From assembly GCA_035222895.1 (NCBI GenBank), contig JAVYIG010006849.1, forward strand, positions 1-64,000: a stretch of DNA of 64,000 nucleotides, in the 5' to 3' direction. Both the position numbers and the translations under genes were made by a program. This DNA comes from Strongylocentrotus droebachiensis (lineage: Eukaryota > Echinodermata > Echinoidea > Camarodonta > Strongylocentrotidae). Positions 1 through 13,200 of this stretch are shown piece after piece. Within the stretch, counting starts at the first letter, position 1; each line of letters starts with the position of its first letter. Below the pieces are notes generated by a model. That model was not told the origin of the DNA. It was given only the letters and a program-made list of their open reading frames with translations, and made no database searches.

Positions 1-1200
1 GGTAGGTCTGCTGAATATCGATCGGTCTTCACCTCTACTGTTTTAATATAAGGAATCCTTTTATTAATAATCTTTCGAAATGAAGTGTAGAACTAAATTT
101 TGCAAAAAGAAATTGCCGAAAATATCTTTAAATAAGCTGAAAGACCGAGTTATCATTTCATGTTCAGAGAAATAACACGTGACCCCCTTTCGCTAAATCT
201 CAAAAAAATCATACACAAACGCAATGTCGAGATGATGTGACTTTAAATGACTCAAGATTTATCATTCAGGGTAGAAAATTTGAAGCATTTTGCCTGACTT
301 GCGCTCCTTGGAATAACTCGTTATTGTTCAATTTCGAAGTACCAATAGTCCCTAACCCCTGTTGATCAGAATTGTATGCTTTATATTTTCAACCCCCCCC
401 CCCCCCTTTTTGTTAAATGATTGATATACATGTAAACAGTTCTAGGTAGTATAATTACCATTAATATCCACTTTGCACGTTTGAAATAAAAGTCATATTG
501 CGGATGCAAGATTCTTTAAACAGGATACGTGGGCATATATTGTCTCTAAAGTAGCCAAGAAAAACTCGATATTCTAATCATTTCACCGTGCATTCGATTT
601 AAAATTATTATCAAAACCCCCCAAAATGGGATATAGTTTGTTCTTCGCAAGTTCTTACTGCGGTACCCTTCTTTCTCTTTCCTTTTTTTTAAAATCTCTT
701 TCTCTCTCTCTCTCTCTACACAGGTGTACATGCTCAGTCATGTCACGAAAGACCTGAGGATGCGTTAACAAGATTCTTTCGTCTCCGATGTCGAAGTTTT
801 CTCAGCAATGATTTGATGATCGCGTCTGAACGCGACCGAGCACCCTTGATTCCAATAGGGTGGGGAATAAGAAACAGAAGACAGCACGAAATTTGCAGCG
901 CTCTCGGTAAATACAGAAATAGATATGTCGGATAAATCAACAGATTTACCCATTCAAGAGCTGGATGTATTACAATCAATAATTTACTTTAAATGAAATA
1001 TTGAATAGAGAGAAGTACTTCTTCCAGTGCCTGATCCAGGAGTCTCTGTCCGGGGATCAGGGCCGTAGCCAGAATTTGATCGACGTCCTGGGGAGGGGTC
1101 TAAAAAAGTTCAACAGTTCTTGGAAATTTTGGGGGGCACATGCAAACACGTGCATACATTCTGAAAAGACCAAATAAAGAGCTATGATCACATGTTACTT
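1..1200. other. Intergenic or unassigned sequence
   Basis: AT-rich sequence with a C14 run (393-406) and a CT microsatellite (700-717). Minus-strand open frames near 743-979 overlap each other in different frames and have no recognisable domain or splice context, so I do not call a gene. Confidence 0.6.
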
Positions 1201-1404
1201 ACTTTCTTCATAAAAACATACTCTAATCCAGGTTCCGTTGGGGCATAAAATGGCTGCCAGGGCACCATTAAGGGGAGTATTTCTTCTTTTGTGTTCAATG
1301 TAAATGTTATAATTTACTTTGCCCTCGATTTGCCAATGTCTTTCCTGACATTTCTCGACCCACTGCCTACATGGTTTCTGCGTCGAAATATTTTTACCTG
1401 TCAA
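1201..1404 (-). CDS. Possible exon of an unknown minus-strand gene
   Basis: On the minus strand an open frame runs between a candidate acceptor (CTTTTGACAG at 1405) and a consensus donor (GAAGAAA|GTAAGT near 1200). It encodes a Cys/Trp-containing segment: CRQWVEKCQERHWQ, NYNIYIEHKRRN, ALAAILCPNGTWIRVCFYEE. The composition and splice signals look coding, but I recognise no family and see no partner exon. It lies beyond the RPTP end. Confidence 0.3.
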
Positions 1405-3710
1405 AAGCCAGATTGTGAATTCGTCCATTCATTTAATTCGTTAAAATATGTAAGATAATCAAAATGATGGTGAAATTCTCGATTCATTTCAAATGTTTCA
1501 TTATATAGTTATATATTATTCATTCAATTTATTCAAGGTGAATAATACCTAAATAATATCTAAACAACCAAATATTTTGAGACTTCGATCGTTTGTGTCA
1601 GTCTCGGGTGTTGCATTACGTAATCCTGTCATAGCATATTGATAGGATTTTGAACACGGACACGACATAAAAAATACAACGATACCAACTTTTTTCACAA
1701 ATATTCGTTGTCCGAATTTGCTAGAAATGAGGGAAGGGCACCATTTTCGGTTTAATAAAATTTGGAGTGGACTAAAAGATTATTATTTTAAAAAAATATA
1801 AAAAAAGTCATTCTACCCCACCTACTACAACGCCTATGTTGAAGTTGTTAGATACAAGGTTCAAATGGTGAAGGTAGGCCGTTTTGTAAGTTCTTTATCT
1901 TTGCCCCCGAATTGAGTTATTTTATGATTTACAAGAATCTACTTGAACCCTGAAGAATTACTCTCCCAAAAGGCATTGGAATAGGATATCCAATCAAATG
2001 GTAAAATGCCCAGAAAAAAAAAGATAGCGGGAATAAAAAGGAAAGAAGACGCTGCGACACCTCCTACACCCTCCCCTAACCAATGCCAATGGTCCTGTTG
2101 GTTTTAATTTCATCCATCGAGCAAAGCCTGTTTAGCCGCCGCCCCCTCCCCCCCCCCCCTCCCCCCCCCCACCCATTATGCCAATTCCCATGTTACGGTC
2201 GAATCGTTTATTGACCTGTTATTAGTAGGGTGATCACACTGCCTGTGCAAACAGTCTGCCCCGCGAACACACACACACAACAGCAGTCAGTTGGTAGAAA
2301 TAGCATTTTTTGTTAATATATTTAAAAAAAAAATATATATATATTTTTGAATTTTAATTTCACATATATTTTAAGCATACCTTTAACTACAATTCTGTGT
2401 AGTTTCATTGTTATAGACATGTGTAAAATATGTTAATTATTGAATTAGAATATTGTCTTTTCAGCCATGTGTGACATGGCCCGCTGATCGACCATTGACT
2501 CGCGCTGCTATTCTGCGTGGTGAAAAAAATGCACCTCAATGTATAAAACTCCCCTACAAAAATGCAATATCCTCATGTGTTTCACTCATTAAATTAATTT
2601 GTTATTGACACTCAAGGTAGCCACAACTGTACTGGGATCATTAAAGTTTCTGCCACTCTGAAATTCAGTCCCTGTGGAATATTATGGCCTGTTTAATGGT
2701 ATCTCGGAAAATCGTCATAAATTCTCAAATCTGACATCTTTGAAAAAGGCAGATATACTGTGATGTAGCTGAAAGTCTACAAATTCTTATCATATGATCG
2801 TTTTTTTCTGAATTATTTGTGAAACACATGAGGAAATAGCTGTGACGGTGATCCAAGTACTTCCCATCGCCATATTGTATTGGCATTGCAAAAATATTAG
2901 GAATTTAAGGTCAATATTTGGTGTGAATATGATCTATGAATATATGATTTTAAAAATGCCCCAAAAATGAACAGTTTGACTTTCCTAATTTTCATAATGA
3001 GTGCGCGAATATATAATTAGCTAAAATGACAAAATTTGCATATTTGATGAATATTCATGATTTTATTTTATTACAAATGAAATATATTTACATACCTGTC
3101 TGATATACATAGGTTTCACTGATGTATCATGTTCGGTTTTGATTTGATTACATATGCGCATATTAATTAGGCGGACTTAGTTATTTTCACAACTTTTTTA
3201 TATCTGCAGATTCGCAAAAATTGCAAAAATGACTTATTTTGTTGGCTTCTGTTTTCAAAACGGTAATAGATATATGAATTTTCTTTTTTGTATTTTTCAC
3301 CACAAAGATGATATTTTAGTGTCTGATAATTTAATTTATTATTTGTGTCCGAGAAAGTGATGAATTAAATTGTCAACTTTGTCGAATTATGCCATTTTTG
3401 ACAATTTTACCATTTCTGGCAGGTTTTTCGGTAATTTTGCGATATCAAAAAAATGGTATAAAATCACAACGCATTGACCGATTTCAATTCTGTTTTTTGT
3501 TGTTGAAGCTTTCACAAAGCTTGATCATTTGCAACCATCAAATAACATGTGTTTGTTGTAATTATTTTTGGTGTGCTATACCTATATAAGCTTGAAAGGA
3601 CTCAACTCCTCCCCCCCCCCTGTTTATAAATGTCTGGATACACCGATGTTTGTTTAATGCTTAAGCAAGAGTAAGCATTCATTTGATCTGTTTTTGTTTT
3701 GTTTTCCTAG
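1405..3710. other. Intergenic or intronic sequence
   Basis: No supported gene. It contains a SINE-tail relic (about 1761-1789), long C runs (2142-2174 and 3609-3620) and AT-rich low-complexity sequence (2323-2347). If the plus-strand exon at 3711 belongs to a gene, part of this is its last intron. Confidence 0.55.
1761..1789 (+). mobile_element. Relic of SINE 3' end
   Basis: TTTGGAGTGGACTAAAAGAT followed by TATTATTTT nearly repeats the 3' end of the tRNA-derived SINE at 21097-21293 (TTTTGGAGTGGACTTTAAAA, then ATTATTATT). Only the tail is recognisable. Confidence 0.5.
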
Positions 3711-3979
3711 ATATAGGAGGACGTGCTCATCTCATTTGTCGGTGTAAGGTTGGATGTGTGGTAGCTTCGAAACGCAACCCATCGTATGGACTGAGTAGCA
3801 ACAGAACGCTGTCAATCCTCGTCACGTACGAGCGGGGAGTCGTCAACGTGTTCGACGATCACGACCAAACCCCGTTCATGACATATACCGATCCGCACCC
3901 GCTCACTATTCGTCATGTTGCAATTTGTAGATTATCTATCGAGGGAAGATTTGTTATTCACATCTGTGATTCGTATTAA
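3711..3979 (+). CDS. Terminal exon with farnesoic acid O-methyltransferase-like (Methyltransf_FA) domain
   Basis: An open stretch begins right after a strong acceptor (pyrimidine tract then TTTTCCTAG at 3710) and ends in TAA at 3977-3979. It reads 88 residues in phase 1. The segment SILVTYERGVVNVFD, followed by TPFMTYTDPHPLTIRHVAI, fits the C-terminal half of the Methyltransf_FA family: a (F/L)W-x-x(W/Y)-x-x-G-x-(I/V)-x-V strand pair, then PFM-x-(W/Y)-x-DP-x-PL and a hydrophobic strand. Family members are common in echinoderm and arthropod genomes, often attached to secreted or membrane proteins. Despite the name, they usually lack proven methyltransferase activity. Earlier exons are not visible in 1-3710. 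It may be the last exon of a gene entering from the left or a decayed copy. It is convergent with the RPTP. Confidence 0.55.
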
Positions 3980-4411
3980 AGCGGGACTACACTACTTGCG
4001 CCCTCTATTTAGCCAACAATGCTTAAGCGGTACCTGTTGGTCCCCTATGATCCCCTTTTTTCTAATGTTATTCAAGAGCCGATTTGATGAGATAACCACC
4101 TACCAGTGACCTCGCAAGGACGTCTAATCCCTCCTGGCCAAACAAGTGCTGTTAGGCTTAACTCACATACAGTGAATCCGATCGCAAAGACTTACTAATT
4201 GATTTATTGAAATACATAATTGATTCATATATTTTGTAATTATGTAAGGTTAATAGTATTGTATTGTATCGTATTTTATCATATTGTATTGTAAATGTGT
4301 GTTTTTATGTTTGGGGTTGCTTGTTTACAAGTTTTTAACTTATTTTGGCAATCCCGGTATTTGTAATGATTTCATTTGTAATAATTTCATTTTTATTTTT
4401 ATCTTTTGCCG

Positions 4412-4417
4412 AATAAA
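4412..4417 (+). promoter_or_regulatory. Possible polyadenylation signal AATAAA
   Basis: AATAAA lies about 430 bp after the stop of the plus-strand exon at 3711-3979, then GTGAATTGAATTGAATTG. It could end that gene, or it could be the 3' tail of an old LINE-type insertion, whose ends often carry such short tandem (GAATT)-like tails. Confidence 0.3.
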
Positions 4418-4439
4418 TGTGAATTGAATTGAATTGATA

Positions 4440-6611
4440 GTATCGAAATCATGAATTTGTGGCTAATCATGGGTTTGTAAAACGAGTTATCCGCTTCCTG
4501 AAATCTCCGTAGGTCGCTGACAAAGATATGGCTGTCTGATCAAAACTGATATTTAATCATTTGTAATAAAAAGAGCATGAATAATTATGAGGTGGTCGAC
4601 GATATGTTGCATATGCCTACCTAATCCATGACCTTTACTTGCCATCTTACGATTAAAAAAATTACAAGGAAACTACACAGGCTTTAGAAATTGAGAACAA
4701 TTCAGCGAGAGTTTTACGATGTATGTATTTTTTTGAGATTGTGTTGAATATAATAAAAAAATCCTTTATTCAGCTGTTGGCTGTGATCGCTTTAGATATG
4801 TAATTATGATGTATATTTGTTTCCATACACATCGTCAGATGTTTGTATGATTTTAAAAAGTAAGCTCGTTAAAAAGTACATGTATACATGGAAAAGGGGG
4901 TCGTAATAAGCACAGCTTATATTGTTGTCCTTGTCATATTAGATACAATTAGATAAAAACGGAAGAAAGTATTAAGGTATCCAAAAGATGAAATAAACAG
5001 CACAAATATAATCATTATGATATTCTTCTTCTTCTTTGTTTGGTGCTATAATGGCAATAAGTCAATTTGTACTATTGTTGCCAATTTCGTCGTTTCTTTA
5101 ACTTTCTCTCTTTCTCTTGATATCTCAGTAAATTACTTTTTTCTAATCTCATTTTAATATAATATTCAGTTATTTTCTACCTATTTTTATGTAATGAAAT
5201 AGAATGATAATACGATCAAAATACTTTGGTATAGGCTAAATGATGACACGGAGAAATAGGCATTCATATTTTTTTCATTCTTTTAATGATTTTCTCATAG
5301 TAAAAATCCAATGACAAAGAAGACTGTATACATTTCAATTGCACTTCATGATAAAGAGTATCCTTTGTACTCCATTCCGCTATTATACATTCAAACATTA
5401 AAACAGGTACGCATGCGCACCCAAGCCCAATCGAGGCACTTAAAATTTGATGTTCATTGTAAGGCACATAGTATTTGCTCTCATTTTCGAAACATAACAA
5501 AGATTGGGCTTAAGAGGAATCAACCTTATAGCACCAAGTTAATTTAAAAAAAATACTAGTCATAAATACCACGTGTTTGTAAAATGCTTGTCTATATTTA
5601 TGTTATCTTGGTTAAGAGAAATTCAACGTAAGTTCATGAAAAGATGCTCTCTACATGTTTACCTTAGTGAAAATATAACATCTTCGCGTAACGAGCGGGC
5701 CATCTCTAATTCGAATTCCTTTATTTACATTTCTTAAACTCAACAAAATAAAGAAAAAATATTCTGTTTTAGTCATGGTTATTCTACAAAATTAGACAGA
5801 CTTCTAATAAAATACATATAACACTTTCTGTTCATAGTTAGGATCCATTGCACATCATAATAAAATATTTACATTTCTTTATTGCATGATATCTAAATAT
5901 TTGGTCGATATTGTACATCAAAAAATAATAATAACCATATTCATCAATTGCATCATCATTACTCATTTAATGATATTTAATCATAACAATTTACAAATCA
6001 TTATTCTCATACCAGGAGAATCTGAGTAAAAAAACATTTGTACACATTCTTTCAAAAATGATCATCAAAATTGTGCGAAGGATAATAGTTATATTCAGAT
6101 GATATATATATATTATTTATTCGTGATATCCCTCTCGTTTAATCTTTACTCTCAAAAAAAATAAAAATTGAAAACCCAAAATATTTCCAGTTTTATCCAA
6201 TTATTTGATACGAAGTAATTTTGTTTGTTCATCAGCATTTTGAAGCAATTACCTTTACCAAAGGACAAGTATTTTAATGTACTTGCATTTTTTAATTATA
6301 CAATAATCACAAGTTTGATATTGATCTAATAATAATTCCGTTGAAGAAGATCGGTAGTTTACCAAGTATTTCACTTTTTTTAACACATCGCCATTATACT
6401 ATATCGGCTCAACACATAGATAAGGAGAAGGTGACGGTAAAAAAAAAGGATTCCAAATTTGATATAAAATTATAACTTTGACGTCGTTTGTAAATAAAAG
6501 CAGCAAACGGGGAAGATAGAAGATTTGATGAGATACGTGTATTTGATGTAGCAATGACGTCTTTCCACAGCACCAAATGACACACAATTCCTTTTACTTC
6601 GTTCATTGGCA
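4440..6611. other. Intergenic region between convergent genes
   Basis: AT-rich sequence without recognisable coding potential. Small overlapping open frames on both strands near 5264-5547 are mirror frames of each other and are not called. Confidence 0.55.
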
Positions 6612-7148
6612 TTTATTATCCACCGTCGGAGAGTTCATCTCGAATCACTGGTTACCATGGATACCGACAAGTTCAATTCTCAGTGGTGATAAAACAATCA
6701 GCCAACTTGTTCATAATGTCTCCTTGGTTTTACTTTCCGCGGACACCTCTAAGCGAGTCTGTAGGAGTTCAACTGCTTAACGTCCAATCAAACTTGAATC
6801 AAAGTGCTATGATTATCTACTTGGCCGTTCGATGTCATCGTTGCGTTCACATCCATGCTGCTAAAATCTTCACAAACTTACGAACATAATGCAAGATTCC
6901 TTGACATGTACGTTGTTGATATCCCTCGCAAAATTTCAAATAGAGGTAAGCCCATTCTCGAGCTGTGGTTGATGATGTCATTACTGACACTTTAGATTCC
7001 ATTTGTGAGTCATTAAACATAGACGCTTCGTTCTCTTCAGTCCCTGGCCAGGACATGAAAGCTCTCTGGTTACCTCCTTGGATTACAAAGTGCGCAGTAT
7101 CTTTGCTATCTCGTATAATACAGAGTTTATTTGAATTCCGAGGTCGAT
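6612..7148 (-). other. Probable RPTP 3' UTR
   Basis: Sequence following the stop codon on the minus strand, with no continuing domain. AATAAA signals on the minus strand occur at 7131-7126 (very close to the stop), 6617-6612 and 6121-6116. I favour 6617-6612 only as a plausible end. The true site is not provable from sequence. Other open frames here (plus 6577-6889) look like chance. Confidence 0.4.
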
Positions 7149-7223
7149 CTACCTGAAGTTTTCGTAGATTTCACACGATGCGAGGTATTCTCGGACAACG
7201 TCATGGATGTACAAATATTGCTC
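7149..7223 (-). CDS. RPTP exon 32, C-terminus with stop
   Basis: [24 protein letters not shown], then TAG at 7151-7149. EQY matches the D1 exon 25 start. Ending a few residues after the last helix is normal for this family. The stop overlaps CAG|GTAGAT, a possible splice donor. Confidence 0.93.
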   Translation of the reverse strand, partial: EQYLYIHDVVREYLASCEIYENFR

Positions 7224-10200
7224 CTAGAAAAAGAAGAAAGGAAAGTTCATCATTACAACTGTTCTTTTCCATCTATCTTTTGATTACATTTTATCGTATG
7301 ATTTCACCGTTACCCTTGTAGGAAATAATTACTGTGAACTTAAACTGGTTGAAATTTAAGAAATGAAGGCTATCCTCTCCCTCATTTCTTTTATTTCACC
7401 ACAGCATAAGTAACTTAAAATTAAACTTTCAAATATACCCATACATGTATTATTATTCATTTGAATTGCCTCTGGTATCTCACCTGACAAGGAAGAAGCT
7501 TTATCTTCATGTATTAGTTATACTCATCTAAAGAACTTATAATTCAGAAAAAGGATAGATTCCTAAATAGGTTCCAACAAAATTAGGCTATAGTCTGCAA
7601 GTATGGCTGCCGTCATGAAAAGTTATGAGCCCCAAATTTTCAGTTTTATTGGTAAAATGAAACACCAGGGGGGGGCGTTTCACAAAACTTGTCATCAGTA
7701 ACAAATGACAGTTTTTGTTATAAGCTACTGACATCCTTGCTTCTGATTGGTTATCAGCAGATTTGTCACTGATTTTTGTAGTTTGTCATTGAAAAAAGGC
7801 TTTGTGAAACGGGGCCCAGGTCTTACCTCGCTGGGAACCATCCTTCCACTGCACTTCCTAAGCTTCTTGACCGCATGGAAGACATCAATGTTTCCTTCTG
7901 ATTTCAGCTTTCCGATCGTTGACATGATAGCACAGAACAGACCGCTCCGCGTTACACCGTCCCTGCAAATAACAAAAATCAACAATCAATATCAGGAAAA
8001 TTTTCTTTAAAGGCAAAAGAAAATACTCGTGAAATATCTAAACGAACCTCATAGGAAATAATTATACACGTCTACAGTAACAAATATTGTTTTTAAATTT
8101 TAAAATAGACAAACAAACTGATAAGCGAACACCAAATGACATGGATTCATATCCCACTGGTGCCACCATTAAACAAACGACATTGCAGTAAAAGAGTATG
8201 TTACATCATTATACATGCAATACATATAGTGGTAGGATCCTTGCTTTTATCTATTTGCATTAACACATATAAAAAAGCAACAACAAAGAACAAACAGACG
8301 AACAGGCAAACAACATGATAGCAAGGACTCATATGCCACTGCTGCCACAGTAAACAAACGAACATTACAGACACAAAGTAAACAAAGAGCATTGAATTTG
8401 TAATAAAAAAAGTTAAATGCAGTGTAACAGTGATATGACAACCGACAATATCTCTTTGTCCCCAAGCAAAACAACTAATTAAATACACCCTAAAAAAAAA
8501 AAATATATATATATAGAACAACAAACTAATGAGCAAATAAACAACACAAATGGCATGGATTCATATCCTACTGCTGCCACAAACGACACAACACGAACAA
8601 GGTATGTTGCATTCATAATGATCGAACCAATGCCTATAATTCCCCCTGTCCTAAAAACAAAAGCACTAAAAACATTAAAGTTGATACTCTAAGACAATCC
8701 CAAATACTGAGATAATTACATAAATAGAAAGCTTTTAACCCCCATAATAACACCAAATGGTGTCCACCCGACAAAACAAGTTTAGAATAATGAATTTATT
8801 CGAGTAAACTCTACCAAAATATCTAAGTCTGAAACCCGGAAGTGCACGTAGAGTCGGGCCTCTATCCGTGACGTCACGAACGGGAGTCATGAGCTCAGTA
8901 AGAGTGAATGGCAGTGATATCCCTACGTAAATGCTATCCTGTCAGAGCTTAGATTTGTTGTTGTTAAGGAGTATATTTGATGGATTTTCTGTTTTCATTT
9001 GAATGAAGAATAACGAAGCAACATTTTCCAGTCGCTGATTTCTTTTTATATCCTCAAATTCACCTATTTGGTAGAGATTTAAGACGAGTTTACTGCTTAG
9101 GAATTAAAGTTAAATCGTGCACTTATGAATAGGCGGATGCATTATATTGTCATCAGATGTACATGAGCAGTTTTGTAAAACGAATAGATCTAGAACTATG
9201 ATAGTACTTATCATAGATGTGTGTGACTGCCTCAAAAAAGGATACAGTACCAGTTAAACATTTTATGTTGTAAAATATCAAACTTGAACGAGATCATGCA
9301 AGCGCGCTTCCTCTATAATATTTTGGCGAGTGATGCGGCTCTTGCATGAACGTTCGTGAAGCGAGCAGAATCGGGAGGTAAGACCAAGCCGCTGCTCTAG
9401 GCGCTGCTTGCTTGTGATGGAACGTACGTGCGCTAGTTATATGTTTATCGGCAATTGCAAGAGAATGAAAGCGACGTTGCCAGCTAAGAAAAACAACTAA
9501 CAAAGACTTGCTCCTGACTACCGGTGTCAGAATTGGTAGATGAAGGATGTTCAGGGCCAAGGAAGGCGAAAGACATGGGAAAAAGGAAGAAGAAACCATC
9601 GGGAGATCGCTGTAGTGTATGGTAATGAACTGTGCATGGGTAGACAGCTACTGTTCACTCCGTGCCTGGGCCGATTTCAACACCAAAACAAAAATTACAT
9701 GGTGAAAATATCGACTAATAGCACATCGTTGGCATGTATATGTCATAATTTTTAAAAGGGGAATTGATATTAATACTATGAAGTACTAGGGGAAGGTAAA
9801 GAATTGTACATAGAATTATGATTTATTAGACTTTTCAGCCTTTGAAACAAAAATATGCAGAAAATCGTATCACTCTGCACATGTTTGCTATGGAACATCC
9901 GGGTACGTGAATATACTCTCTCCCGGACGTGAGGTCATAAATAGTAGACCAGCGCCGTGACTGATTTTCTATGCAAAGAGAGGCGGATATTTTAGACATT
10001 TCAATTGAGGATTTCGAGTAGACAGAATTTTTTTGTGATATACTAAGTAATTGAAAAACTTAAAAATAACATTTACTTGCCGTAGGTAACAAATTAAGGG
10101 ACATTTATTTGCTTAGAGTATCAACTTTAACGAATAAACAACACATTGAATTCACATTATGGTGAAGAGGATAAATACTTACATGCAGTGTACAGTGATA

Positions 10201-13200
10201 GGTCCATTACCCAGGTCTCTCTGACCGGCCTCGACTAGATCCAAGAGACAGAGAAGTGATGCCAGACTCTTGGGATACTTTTGCCTCTCTTTCCATCCCA
10301 CGAAGCTGTACTGTCGGATCACTCGTGAACTCTCAGTAGCCTGAAAAAATAATATTGATTTCGTTTTAAGTTTACCTCGCCGAATTTAATAGTACAAACG
10401 TGACAAAGGAACTTTTAAAAACCTGTTATTCCTTCATATAGTATAGTAATGCATAGAATAAAACTAAATTGAATATAATATAATGAAACCGAATTGAATG
10501 TATTTGAATGAAAATGGTGTAAAACTTACAACCGTGTTGGTATTGGACAGGAGGAATGTCCTTATGATGACGTCACCTTCCCTCTCCTCGGCTGATACGT
10601 CAATAACGAATGGACCAATCAGCGCCTCGTCCCCGGCAGGCCAGTACTGAGAACACGTCTAAGTCAAAGAGAAAGTTTATGCATGATTAATACTCCTAAC
10701 TATCAATACCACATCAATTATGTTATAAAACATACAATCTTGATTACACATGTAATTGTGAGTTGTATGCAGAATCAACAATCACCGTTCGTGTCAATAT
10801 TTAGGACACGGGCCAACCCAGCACGAGGAACATCTCAGCTCAGCTAGATCCAACTATTTCTATTTGGATAAAATTAGCTCCCACAGCACTTTAGTCACTG
10901 CATTAGTATAATAAATTTAGTAATGATGATTACGATTAAATGCATTATCAAATTTTGAGTATTCTGCAAAGATTGAAATATAGGCTGTGGGATATTGTCA
11001 ACTGACGCGAAGTTGAAATTGATCTTCGTTGCTTCATGTAATAGATAAATGGATGTACGGTAGCATCTCAAAGTACATCGACAAATTAATTATAATATAC
11101 AGGGTTTTGATAACAAAAAGTCCATCAATCGTCGCTTACCTGATCGTTCCTGTTGATTTCATTTAGCATTACAATGACGTTAGAGTTGTAGTCATAGATC
11201 ATCCTCCAAAAATCTTCGATCGTATGTTGGAGGGGCATCTGTGTTGCGATGTACATATCACGCCTATTGAACCCCTGTTAAATGAAAGAAAAGACATAAC
11301 AAAATGAATTATAATGTAACATTTTATTCAGTGCTTCGAATCTGTTCTGCTTTATTCTTATAATGTAATATTGAACTCTTGTTATTAAATCAAAAAGCTT
11401 AACAAATTAAATTATAAGTTTACTTTTATTTCGTACAACATACTCATTTCATGAAGAAGAAAAAAATGACATGTAAATGATAACTACTGTGCTAGGCATA
11501 AATAAGTAATTAATTTCTAAGTTGTTCACTTTTTAATGTAAAAAAAGTTATATGTTTTAGAAAACAAATATAAAGTCATTGTTAATAAAACATGGCGATT
11601 AAAATATTATATGTGTTAACTTTTCATCATCCACTTTGATTTATTTGCTTTTATTTTCCAATAGCTTATTGTTCATTATTTTTCCTTTATGAGAATAAAC
11701 TGAAGCAAAAGATAAACTCTTACATCTAAAAATGTTGCATTGACGTAGTTTGTTTGTCCTTCACTGCAACCTGTCATCAAGTATGGTCGGTACTTGTCAA
11801 CTAAAAGAAAGAAAAAATAAAAGAAATTAATGCTTATTAATTCATATTGTTCTATAATTTATATTAACGAAATTCAGGTCATCATGCTTATTGTTGATTC
11901 ATTTATATGAATGCATGAATTTACATGTGATGAGAGCTAACTGCCCTTTTTAAAGACATAGGCCCTACAAATAGTTATATACCAATATACAGTTATGATA
12001 TTTGTAAAGCAATGATTTTTCATTGTTATCGCAATCAAGTGCATGAAAGGTAATACGAATGGTTGAAAATCTTCCAAAAGTCATTTAGGAGCATCGGCCC
12101 AACCAATTGAAGTGTTGAGAACGATCACTAGCTTTTCCGATCATAAAGATGAATGAAAATGCTGTTCTCGAAGCCACAACACTCAAATATTAACTCAAAG
12201 GAAATGTGTGAGGATTTCGGCGGATTCGGCATTCTTCGTAATTTATAAGAAAATTGAATAATTTAACTTGATACTTACGAGGTATATTGTCAGGATATCT
12301 GTTCTTATGATGATTCTCAGTGCTCTTACCCGCCTGCATGCTCACATCACTGTAGAAGATTGACATAGCATCTAGTGCCTGTATCATTACCATGGTAACA
12401 AAACAGAAATATGAAATCAGCAATTGAAGTCACATACTATAGACAACATTCCGAAGAGATTCTTCTCTAACTTGACACACATGTATATTAGCAGAATACA
12501 ACGATGACAAAATATCTTTCCAACTGCCTAAATAAAACTAAATCCAGATTTCATACGTCTTCTCAAAACTAGGATGATTGGAGAGGAGTTGTCAATGATA
12601 TGGTTTGTTTCTTGTTATGGAAGTAGGTACATACTTATAGAGAAATTTACTTGAGAAACCGGGGAACCTGTACTTTTAATATGTAATATGAGATACGGGT
12701 CAATACGGATTCATGTCTCGTGAAAGGTCATTAGAGAGCTTCGACTTGGTTTTGAACCTCGAACCCACAGGATACAGACCACTGTTACATTACTGCGCCA
12801 TTCCACGTCCTCCTATAGATTTGCTAGTTCTGTTGTTGTGAATTGAACCACTAGTCTTCAAATATATAGTTTGTATACTCACACTGAGATGTTCCTCCAT
12901 GAAAGTTCTCTTGGTGTGTAGGTTGGTTTGCTCTAGTCTGGTGAAGTATTGTACAATGGTCTTGGTAGGCACGGCGGTGTAGCCGCATAGCAGGCATTCA
13001 AGAAGGGCCTCGTAGATAAACACATATTGCTCCTATATACAAAAATAATTACCCGAAAGAAGTTCTAAAAATATTAGCTTGAAGATAAAAGTAGCATACA
13101 ATATTTGAGTTATCATTGAAATTCATACATTTTACTAATACAAAAGTGGATGATGACCAGGGCCCCATTTCAGAAAACTTGTCATCAGTGACAAATGACA

